This document shows, piece by piece, positions 1 through 9,602 of a stretch of 64,000 nt of DNA. The stretch is from Toxoplasma gondii ME49. Its lineage: Eukaryota; Apicomplexa; Conoidasida; Eucoccidiorida; Sarcocystidae. The notes beneath the pieces are model-generated. The model did not search any database. It was given only the letters and a program-made list of their open reading frames with translations, and was not told where the DNA came from. The position numbers were made by a program, and so were the translations under genes. Each line of letters opens with the position of its first letter. The stretch's first letter is position 1. Where the stretch lies: NCBI RefSeq assembly GCF_000006565.2, contig NC_031475.1, forward strand, positions 1,075,535 to 1,139,534, written 5' to 3'.

Positions 1-829
1 CCTTCCTTTCTGCGCGGCCTCTCGCCGAGCCTCCGCAGCGAGCTCGGAGACGAGACCTTCCCGCCATGCGCCTGTGTGTGCAGACCCCAAGAGCCAAAGA
101 GAAAAGTCGCCAAAACCTTCGCTGATGTGACGCACTGACAGAGTCACATCCTCTCGCAGGGGCGCAGACGGAGACACCGCTCGAGATACGACCGACTGCG
201 AAGAAGCCGCAGAAGAAGACGGAGCAGCCAACGAAGAAGAAGGGAAAGGAGACGAAGAAGGAGAAGGAGAAGAAGGACAAGAAGGCAATGCTGGGTCCCT
301 GTTGAATTTTCTGTCGACACGAAGAGCCAATGTCTGCACTCTGGAGATAAAGGAGAAAAGGGAGGCTGCTTCTGTGGTGTCTGTTGACCTATCTTCACAC
401 CAAGACGCAGCATACGGAGGCGTAGACGAGAACACGGAGGAAGAAACAGATGGAGATGAAGATGGAGAAGAGGACAGCGACGCCGAAGATGAGGAAGATT
501 GCCTGTTAATATTCTCCTCTGCCGCCGCAGGAGGAAGAGGACGATAAGCAGCGAAGAAGCTGCGACGTAGGGCCTCTGTGACAGGTCGTTCCTGACGGTA
601 CAGAACAGGGAAATGTCGGCCGTGCAAATGCAGTTCTCAATTGCAGTCCTACAAAGGACTGACGCGACGTACACTTCCGCGTTCACCGTCTCGAACACTC
701 TACGCATGAATATACATATATACATATATATATGACAGATATGCACCGATCTAGATACTTGTATACGTACAGACATACATGCTTGTACTGACAGGATTAA
801 AATATACAAATGTATATACATATATGTAC

Positions 830-863
<34 letters not shown>

Positions 864-3233
864 TCGGACGAAGAAGCTTTGGCGGCAAGTGATTTTCGCC
901 GATGAATCTGTACATTCGGGGACGGTTGATTTGGGACTCCCCAAGGCTTCTATCCAGAAAAGCTTGTGTTCGATCAAACGTAAGTCGCTCGCGCATGAAC
1001 ACGAAAGGCAGTCAAAATCGAAGGAGAAGGCGACTTTGTCATTTTTTTTCCTCTCCAAAGACAACAAGTTTTTGCCTTCTTTCGTCTGCCTGCATGTCCT
1101 CTCTGTTTTCCGGACATCTCCTCTCGCTCGTGCGCGAAGGCTGTGTGTGCCTCGTCCTTCTTCTCTTCATCTCTCTAGTTTTTCTCCTTCTTTCAACTCT
1201 CCTGTTTTCTTCCTTCTTCTCTTCGTTCCCTTGCTCCCCCTACGCTCATCCCTTCTTTCTCCTGTTCTCCGCCTCGATGCCTTCTCCAGCTTCCTTCTGT
1301 GTCTCGCTCTAAATCTCTACAGGAGACTTACGGATGTCAGCAAACCGTCAATCGCAGCGTCGAATGCGCGGAGATCGTCTTCTTCTGTGTCGCAGCCTTC
1401 TTGTTCCCCAGGCTTTCTTCTGTCTCCGTCTACGGCTTCTTTGTTCCCGCTCTCCTCTTCTCCCGTGTCTCTCTCATCACCTCCTGACATCACGCCCTCC
1501 CTCTCACTCTCGGCCTCTTCTCTGATGCGCCCTTCGGCGTCTGTCACCCCGTCTCCGTCTGTCTCTCCTGCCATCCGCTGAGTGTCTCCTGTTTCTGCGG
1601 CTTCTTCGCGTATCCCGAGCCGCGCCTCCAGCTCTCGGCTGAGGCGCGAGCGCCTGGCGACAAAAGCTTGGAAGAGCGAAGCGCTCTCTTCCTTTTCCTC
1701 GACAGTTTCGACTGCCTTCTTCTCTCCGCTTGGGGCCTCAGTGTCGCCCACACTCCGGCCCTCTGCGCCGGTCTGTGCCGACTCGGAGACGCCTGTGCGA
1801 ATCAGAGGCCATTCCTGGATCACGGCGAGGAGAGCCTGCGGAGTGCAGGCAGGAAATTCGGTGTCTCCGTCGCTGCCGTCGTCGCAAACCGAGGGCGACG
1901 CCTCTTCTCTGGGCCTCGAAGGAGACAGCGGAGACAGTGTAGGGTTCGGCGGGAGTGACGCGCCGCGGGTCCGAACAGTCACGAGGGACGCAGCCGCCGA
2001 GGCGGGCAGGGCGGGCAGCGGCAGAGAGAGGCCTCGCGTCGGAGGCTGAACGGCCTTTTGACCCCCCGACATTTTCTGCATCTTCGCTTTGAGAGAAGCA
2101 ATCAAAGGCGAGAGAGAACGCGCTCCTCGCCTCGCAACGCCCGAGCTTGGAGCCTCGTTGGACGCTCTGCTGTCCTCAGACCCATCGCGGAACGGACGGA
2201 CGACTTCCACTGACGCAGAGTCTCCGGAAAACGACACAGACGACGAGGATGAAGGTGAAAGCAAACAGGGAGGTGAAGAGGATGAGGAAGCTGAAAACGA
2301 TGAGGAAGAGGAAGAAGCTGATGAGGAAGAGGTCGACGCGGAAGCCGCAGACGAGGAAGAGGAGGAATATGAAGAGTGGGATGAACAGGGAAATAAAAGA
2401 GAAGATGGGTCGTCAGAAGTGTGTACTGCTTTGGCGTCGTTAGAGGGGAGATGCGGAGGGCCGGATTGCTGTGTCGCGTCACCTAGGTTTTTGGAGGAAG
2501 CAAAGGAAGCGTAGAGACTCCTTTTCCGGTCCTCAACGTCGTCTTCAATCTCCATCGTCACCTGCTGAAGAAGGTGCAGCTGAAGAGCTCTAAGCGCCTC
2601 GTCTGCTCTCTCCTCTGTTCCAGGTGGGCGCGGCCCCGACGCGCATGCAGAGGCCTCGCCCTGAGACTGAGGTACGCCGCCAGGCAGGTCTCCTGTCTCT
2701 GGGTCTGCCGACGATGGAGCAGCTGAAGCGGCACAACCACGAGACGTCGACGCCGCAAGCGCGAGAGGCGAAGAAGCGTAGGGAGAAGAGGCCGACCGAA
2801 ATGGAATGAACGGGCAAGACCGTGTACGGGGAGAAGAAGGGAACATCCGACGAAGAAGCTCGGCAGTGCGAGCGGCGCGATTCGAGACTTGCACTGAAGA
2901 ATCGACTCGACGGCTGGCCGAGGCAGCGGGATGAGAGGTCTCGAAAGAACAAAAGGACGGAGAAAGGAAAGAAAAAAGGGAGGGAGAGGAGAAAGACGAC
3001 GAAGAGCACGAAGGGAAGGATGCAGAAGCAGAAGGAACAGGAGAGGAAGCGGATGAGGAAGACAAGTCGGCGAAAGACGGTGCAGGACCAGAAGACGCAG
3101 AAGATTTGCATGCGTTCGCGGACGGAGAAGAGAGAGAAGTAGGAATCAGATAATCGCAGGAAGAAGCTCGAGTCTCGGAGGACGCCTGGTTTTTTGGAGC
3201 TTCATCACGCCTGTGCTTCAACTCACCGGGCAT
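1..3233 (-). CDS. Ser-rich low-complexity protein, 3' end beyond left edge
   Basis: No known domain recognised. Two coding blocks join in phase. Block 1 (3233 down to 1332, 634 codons) ends at a GTAAGT donor directly after a whole codon. Block 2 starts at 591 after a pyrimidine-rich CAG acceptor and stays open without a stop to base 1 (197 codons). The protein is dominated by Ser/Ala/Pro runs, including several poly-Ser tracts, with charged stretches between them (for example around TMEIEDDVEDRKR and EEDDLRAFDAAIDGLL). The first in-frame ATG is at 3233. It is followed at once by CCCGGTGAGT, which could itself be a donor, so the true start may lie upstream. The antisense of the poly-Ser DNA gives acidic open frames that should be ignored. 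The coding call is firm for block 2 and the distal part of block 1; the function is unknown. Confidence 0.65.
592..1331 (-). other. Intron of the Ser-rich gene with TA-rich microsatellite
   Basis: Bounded by GTAAGT (at 1331) and a CAG acceptor (at 592), giving phase 0 on both sides. It carries dense alternating TA/CA simple sequence between about 706 and 862. Open frames on either strand across it are low-complexity by-products. Confidence 0.6.
706..862. repeat. TA/CATA microsatellite
   Basis: Alternating purine-pyrimidine tract of ATAT and ACATAT units, with a pure TA run near 834-862. It lies inside the intron of the left-edge gene. This is typical coccidian intronic simple sequence and likely to vary in length between strains. 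Confidence 0.85.
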
Positions 3234-4348
3234 AATGTCAACTTGGAACGGAAAAAAGAGCACACTCGGTCTCGTTCACTCTCCCTTGTCTCGTCCTCCG
3301 AGGCGTAGAAGACTCTTGCGACAGAGCCGAGAGAGTCACGGCCCAGAAAAGTAAGGCAAAGACCGTATCGAGACATGTTTTGGCGGACACGACGGGCCAG
3401 GAAATTGGCATGAAATGTGGAAAACGATCAACGACAAGCAGGCGGAAACAAATCTGTATATACATTAGAGGATACGGAAGTTCAGCTCGCCGCGTCTATC
3501 TCGACTTTTACTTCCAGAGCAGCTCCCTTTCCAAGTCGCACATCATCGTAGTGTCGCTGGACCTTTTTTCTGTTGGTGCCTCTTTCTCATTCGCAAGTTT
3601 TCCTCTTCCACTCCTACTGCCTTTCCCCCCTTTCGCCGACGATGGGAGAAGCCTCCACACACGCTCGTCCACGGGGCTCGGTGTCGTGTCGAGGCAGGAC
3701 GGAAAACAGGCAAATTTGCACCGTCCCGCTTGGAAAAATGGGAAGGCCGGACAGAAACTGGGGATAAGACACAACTGCAAAAGCAGGAGTTCGCGACCGG
3801 GGAAAAGCAAGAGACATGGGGGCAACGAAGGCACAACCGACGGTGCTGGGGCAGACGGGAGGGGAGCGGCAGCTTTTCCGGCAGAGAAAAGGCAAGGAAG
3901 TCGAACGGCTGCTTTTTGATTTCCAGATGCTTTTTCTCGTTCCCGTGTGCGGTCTCAGATGCGCACTGGGGCTTCTTGTTTTCGACCGGCAAAGCGCGCA
4001 AGAAGCTAGACCGCATGCGTGTCACAGCACACAGACAGCCAGCAGAGACCGGGGGTAAAAAGCGGCGGGTCTTTGGCGCTTCTTTTATTTCATCTCGAAA
4101 GGCTGTTCACACTTTTCAGCAGAACGTAGGCCTCAAAAGACACGCACAAATCTTGGACAGCTAGAGGCTCAGGCAGCCGTGCATGCACAAACTCCAGCAT
4201 CTACCTCTCTGTGAAGTCCAGTTGGAAAAGATCGAAGCCGCCTTCGAGTTCGAGAAAAGATTTCCTTCTCATTGCTCGCAGGGGTTTTTCCCGTAGCTGC
4301 GCATGCGCAGAGAGGATCTCCCTTCCCGGGTTCCGGTTTTTCAGGTGG
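3234..4348. other. Divergent intergenic region
   Basis: Lies between the minus-strand Ser-rich gene and eL27. It probably holds the 5' UTR and promoter of the former and distal promoter sequence of the latter. A palindromic TGCATGCA is at about 4179. The open frames here are short, overlap on both strands and show no convincing splice logic, so I call no gene. Confidence 0.5.
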
Positions 4349-4362
4349 CGGCTTATATTCGG
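4349..4362 (+). promoter_or_regulatory. TRP-1 ribosomal-protein promoter element
   Basis: CGGCTTATATTCGG matches the core of the TRP-1 element (TCGGCTTATATTCGG) known from T. gondii ribosomal protein promoters. It is about 250 bases upstream of the eL27 ATG, in the same orientation. GCATGC-type motifs (TRP-2-like) lie nearby at about 4180 and 4301. The match is read directly; the function is inferred from the known motif and the downstream gene. Confidence 0.85.
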
Positions 4363-4599
4363 AAACTCAGGCTGCCGCGCTCTCTAAGGGAGGGGCCTGC
4401 GTGTCGCGCGGCCTTTGGTTTCCAGTGTGGGTGCCAAGGCGAAAGAAAGAAGTGACGGGGGGGCATCGTTTTTGCAGCACGCGCAGAGAGATCTGGGTCG
4501 TTTTTCTTCGGGGCGGGGCGTGTGTCTGTCGGAGAGTTGTTCCTTTCTTTCCGTTTCTTTCTGGATATTCGTCTGCTCTCTCGCGACCTCTTCGACGCG

Positions 4600-6302
4600 A
4601 TGGTGAAGCTGTAAGTCAACACGGGCGCTTTTCCAGGGGGCTCACTTCGAAAGAAAGATTTTCGCTCTGCGCTTGTGGGGTGCCGTCGCCGCAAAATTCT
4701 CCCTGCATGTCGTGTGTATGTGGAGGCCTGACCGAGCAGATTTTCATTCGAAGCGGCTTATTTCCCGGTAGAGTTCTGTTGAGAGCGCGAAACCCAAAGG
4801 ATATTTCGGCCTCTCTGTTCCGCCCTTCCGCCGCCAGTCTGATGGTTACGGAACCCGCGTGTCAGTAGTCCCCCACCGTGGAAGAAGCTCGAAAGGTGTC
4901 GTTTCCTGCCTCTACCCTTTCTCAGAAACAACTCCTCTTCGTTCCTCTCGTTGCCGCTGTTCGTTCGCGTGTTTCAACTTGAACGCTTGCTTGCTGTTGT
5001 TCCGGTCTCGTGGACCCAGAGGGGACGAGTGCATGCCCGAAACCTGACTCCGAGATGCGCTAAAAACGAAGGGAGTCTTCTGAGTTCGAAGCAGATAAAT
5101 TTCACCCGCGAAGCAGAAGGGATTGGGTTGGCGGTAGGCGTCTGTCATGTCGGGCCGATCAGTTTTCCGAGGGCTGCGCGCCTTTCCGTCGGGATGAGCC
5201 CCGGCCTCTGCTCAGTGGGCTGACGTGTACGGTTTTACGCTGGGGGTCGGGCGGAAGAATGCCGGGGTGCCGAGCGCGTCTTGGAGGTTTTTCCTCACCT
5301 TTATGGGGAGTTATTTCCCAAATTGTTTCTGCTTTGTTTTCTCTGCAGTTTGAAGTCCGGCCGCGTCGTGGTCGTCCTCAACGGACGCCACGCCGGAAAG
5401 AAGGGCGTTGTCGTCAACACCTGGGAGGGCAGCAAAGAACGCCAGTTCGCCTTCTGCCTCGTGGCTGGAATTGAGAAGGCGCCTCTCAAGGTCCACAAGA
5501 AGATGCCCGCGAAGAAAATCGAGAAACGCATGCGCGTCAAGCCCTTCCTCAAGTACATCAATGTCAACCACCTGATGCCGACCAGGTAGTGAAAGAGGCC
5601 AAGCATCGGAACTCACGGGAGCGGTTGCTCGCGTCTGTGGGCTTCCGCGAGGGGAGTTGTGCGCACAAGAGGTGACCGGAACGCGAGATGAAAGCGGCCT
5701 TGTCCTGAGGTGAACGTTCTCCCCTGGATTTGCCGAGAGTGTGTGTACGGCAGGAAACTACTTCAGGGGACTGTGTTGCATTTGGTGACGACCGTTTTGG
5801 GGTGAACTTTTTTTCCGGAGGTTCGTGAGCGACTTGCGAGAGACCTCGGTTCTTCATGAAGGCATGCGTATGAACGCTTTCTCAGATAGCTACTGGAGGT
5901 GCACCCCTGATGAGGTCCACGGCTTGGTACATGTATTTCGTGAGGGTCTTTCCTTTGGGCTGTTTTGGTCTAAATATCTTGCCAGGTTTTTTTTCGTTCA
6001 TCTGCGTTTGTTTCCTGGCGTTGCCACAGCGGGGCTGTGCGTGACCGAAAGTGCCAGTGGCGAACCGAGTAAAAAACATGCGTTTTTCTCTCCCGTCTCT
6101 GCGCCTCAGATACACGGTCAGCAGCGACATGGACGTAAAGACCATGGTGCCTGAAGATGCCATGAGAACCGTTGACGACCGCAAGGCAGCGAAGAAGGGT
6201 CTGAAGAAGATCTTCTACGAGAAGTTCACCAACCCCGTCAACGAGAAGGTCGGGAAGGTCAGCAAGGACTTGCTCTTCCTGCGAAAGAAGCTCCGCTTCT
6301 AG
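4600..6302 (+). CDS. RPL27: 60S ribosomal protein eL27
   Basis: Large-subunit cytosolic ribosomal protein. Three coding exons fit in phase: 4600-4610 (11 bases, encoding Met-Val-Lys plus two bases), 5349-5585 and 6110-6302, giving 146 residues against about 136 for animal eL27. Family hallmarks are all present: LKSGRVVVVLNGRHAGKK (the KOW-type N-terminal segment), FCLVAGIEKAPLKV, the conserved NHLMPTRY at the exon 2/3 junction, and a C-terminus ending LRKKLRF. The junctions are GTAAGT..CAG and GTAGTG..CAG. The start is set by the only ATG that supplies the missing N-terminus in phase, 739 bases upstream of exon 2. A TRP-1 element precedes it. Identification is very secure. Confidence 0.97.
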
Positions 6303-9300
6303 AGGGAGTTTGCATCTGCTTCGGTCTCTCGTCTCTGTCCTACGAAGTCTTTGGTCTGTCTGTGCCTACCGGTCTCTAGAGAAACTCAGGCTCGTCCCTC
6401 TCGTCTGCCGTTTTCTTGCTCCAGCCGTCTCGCGCGCATGCAGAGGAACGAGGCGCCGAAGGCGGAGAGGGTGTGAATCGAGAACAGCGAGAAGGCGGGA
6501 GTGTGCTGTGTTCTTCGCCCCCTCTGCGTCTCGTGAACGTGTCTCGTTAGAGCTCTCGTTTTTCTAAGCACCCAACTCAACTCGCCTGCGGATCTCTTGC
6601 TTGGTCCTTGTTGAAGTCTCACTGAGCGAAAGCGCGACAAACGGTTGCTTTGAAAAGCAACGTCGGCGGGCGAAGTTACAAGCCCTGTATCCGGTGCAAA
6701 GCACACACTGCGGTTGTCGGTAGAGAGATGAATAGTGGTTGTGCCTTCTTCAACTCGTGTGCGAGTTTCTCCAAAAGGTAAGATGTCGCAGAAACCGATG
6801 CACGGTTTTCTTTTGTTTCCGACGGAAAAGACCGACGTGCGAAAGTCCCTCCGTTGCTCTGCTGGTCGTTGTGTCACGGTCGTCGCGTTTTTCGGTGTTT
6901 TATTTGTCCGAATGCGTTTTTTTGCCCAGTTCAGGAGATTCGTTCTCCAGCAGTGTCTGTTTCTGTCCTGGGAAAACTCACCGTTTCTTGATCAGGATTC
7001 TTATGCACCTACCACGTGTCTCAATGGCGGTCCTCAGAAAAACTCGCCTCGTGATTAGCTCTTGCGTGTACAGTGTGTTTCCTTCGCGCGTCCTGGTGAT
7101 CCATACTCCGGCTGAAGCGGCGACGTCTTTGCACTGGCTTCTCCCTTGCTGAGAAGACCTTGTGTATTTGCGTGTGAAGCTGCGTCTGTGGTCGGCAGTC
7201 ACTGTGGTGGACGCAGAGCAAGTCGATGTGGGTCTGGGAAAACCACGGCGAAACGGCCCCTCCGGATTTTCGTTGCATCTCGAGATCTCGAGCTCTGCGG
7301 CGAATCTGCGGTCGCGTGCTGCTCGCTTTTCCTGTTGACCCAGTCGACAAGTCAGAGGAAGGTCTTGGGCCGCAGTGTATGGTGGATGGTCGCGTTCAAG
7401 CGCTGTCTCTCCTCTGCGATTCGAAGCTTCTTTTGACCACAATCCGTTCTCTGAGGCAAGCAAAGGAAACGCGTCAAGAATTGTGGTTTCAAATTGCCCC
7501 GTCTGAGTAAGAGTGTTCTCATGCGCGACGGTCGATGTCCGGGTGTTTGTTTCATCGACAGACGCAGCGTGACGGATCGCAAAGTTTGCACATATCTCAA
7601 GATGCCGTGGCTCGCGCATGTGGACAGTTTTGGCCACTAGTCGCGTATGCGTCATCCTAGTCCATGTGCTAGAGGAACGCCTTCTCTGCAGAGTTGTTAA
7701 GAACGTTCATTCTTTTCTATCTTTCAAGTGAAGGCAACAGATGCGCTCAAGGGGTTTCCCAGCACACGAGACCGGTCAAATGTAACGCTGTGTGGAGAAT
7801 GCTTAGACGTTGCCTGCTTTCTGAAAAGACGTGGTTCCAGGTGTCGAGTGCGCATGTCTTACCGGTGAGAAGAAGGCAGTCCAGAGGATGATTGGCGAAA
7901 CGCATGAGACCTCCTGTTGTCCTGCATACAAGAACCCATGCGGGAGCCAGGAGATATCGCTGAATATCATGTGCGACGTGGCTGACGGCTGGCCTTTCTC
8001 ACGAGTGTCCGCTCTATTTCAGTTCAAGACTTTGTTAATGTGGTTTCGTGTGAGTGTGTGGACAACGGAGCAATTCATGTCTTTCGAGGAAGTCGCGTGT
8101 CCAGTGTGTTCGCATGCCTGTGTGAATCTTGCGCATGTGTGTTGCTCTAAGTAAGAGCCCATTGTGAAATTAGGGGCTTTCGAGAGACACCAAGTTAGAT
8201 GTCGCATTTGAGTTGACACAACTTACGAATAGAGACTGAAGCTTATGGTAGCGAAGTACTTTCCGGTTGCTTAGATGCGGTCAGAGCGTAGTTCTAGGCT
8301 AGGATATCTTTCTCAGAGTTTAGGTGTTGCTGTATGTGTTACTCGTGATTCATCCCCAAATCAGCTGTTGAGCACAGCAGATTTGTCAGGAAAGAAAGGC
8401 GAGTTGGGAGAGACCCTGGCGCAGCGACGCACTGCGGGCGTTCGGCAGATGCTGATGATCATTTCAGATAGTAGATTCTGAAAGGCCCCTTGTTGTCCTG
8501 CATACCTGAACCCATGTGGGAGCCAAGGGATGCCGCTGAAGAAAGTATTTTGTGTCTGATTCGGCCGGAACGCCTCAGGTGCCTCGCGCAGCACAGTATC
8601 CAAGATATTTTTTTCCAGGTGTCACTCGCGATGCCGAAGAAAATTGTGTCTCGCTCGTTTGGTAACGAGGATCCTTCGTAAACGTAGTTGAAAAGATAAT
8701 ATGCAAGACTCAAGTCTTACTGGATCGCTGATTAGTACGGACCCAGAGGTCTTTGGTTTTTGAGGTACATTTTTTATGCGCAAGTGACATTTTGATATCT
8801 CTCATACACGTCTGGACTAACACCACCTGTACCGGAAGGACGGCATTGAAAGACACTCGGGTTTCGAACGAATCTCGTATACAGTTTAGTCGATTTGCAC
8901 GCGGTTTTGAAATGCCCCGTTTCCTTGGGGTGACTTTTGTTCGTGAAGAACTCTCGATGCGGTTGACAACGCAAGTGCCGCGAAAACGAACGGTTTGCTG
9001 AAAGTGTCTTGCCGATGTTCACGTGCTCAATTGTTGACTGGTGCTGTCATTGAATAAAGAGGAACTGCAGTGTCTGCTACAACCAAGTCCAGGGGGTCAT
9101 GCTTCCACGCGTTCATCTCGTCGAAGTCATGTCTCTGGTGACGTATCAGTAACGAAATAAGGAGAATACCAGGTGCGAGCAGGAGTCCATCCTCAGAAGT
9201 GTCTCCTGACATGCTGTGTACTGGATGGATGAAGAATCCCAAAACTTTCTCAAGAGTGCTTCATGTGATACTACCAGGAACAAGTCGTTCATCGAATTTG

Positions 9301-9602
9301 GTTTGAGATGCTGTCTCTCACTGATGGTACGTGCATCTATCCACGTATGAGAGCCTCGAAATCTCAAGTCGCACGAATTGAAATATTCCCTTGCTGACAA
9401 CATCGGCTCAGAGCCGCTTACAGTCGAAACACAAAACTTGCGTGGTGCGCTGTCCGCGGTACACTCTCCAAAACACACCACTAACCACAATCCTCTATGT
9501 GGCATTGAAAAGATGTTTGAGTGTACAAACGTCTGCCAGACAATACAAACAGCGATAGGTGAGACCAAACGTATATCCCCGGAGGCCACCCAGATGTGAT
9601 TC
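6303..9602. other. Convergent intergenic region with diverged repeats
   Basis: Holds the 3' flanks of eL27 (+) and RGP1 (-), which face each other. No supported gene. It contains a pair of 50-base imperfect direct repeats (7915 and 8491). Open frames are short and composition is not coding-like. Confidence 0.5.
7915..8540. repeat. Pair of 50-bp imperfect direct repeats
   Basis: Copies at 7915-7964 and 8491-8540, both beginning TGTTGTCCTGCATAC and ending CGCTGAA, differ at 7 of 50 positions, mostly transitions. A shorter shared block, TTCCAGGTGTC, lies before the first copy (about 7834) and after the second (about 8614). The element is therefore rearranged or part of a larger dispersed repeat. 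No flanking terminal repeats or coding potential were found. Confidence 0.7.

Noticed and set aside
144..1067. Minus-strand 307-codon frame with poly-Leu/Arg and TA-encoded residues
   Set aside because: It runs through the TA microsatellite and uses the wrong phase relative to the exon junction at 591/1332; the Ser-rich frame is the one that joins.
2089..2514. Plus-strand acidic open frame of 141 codons (poly-Glu/Asp)
   Set aside because: It is the antisense of poly-Ser coding DNA of the left-edge minus-strand gene; no start context or splice support.
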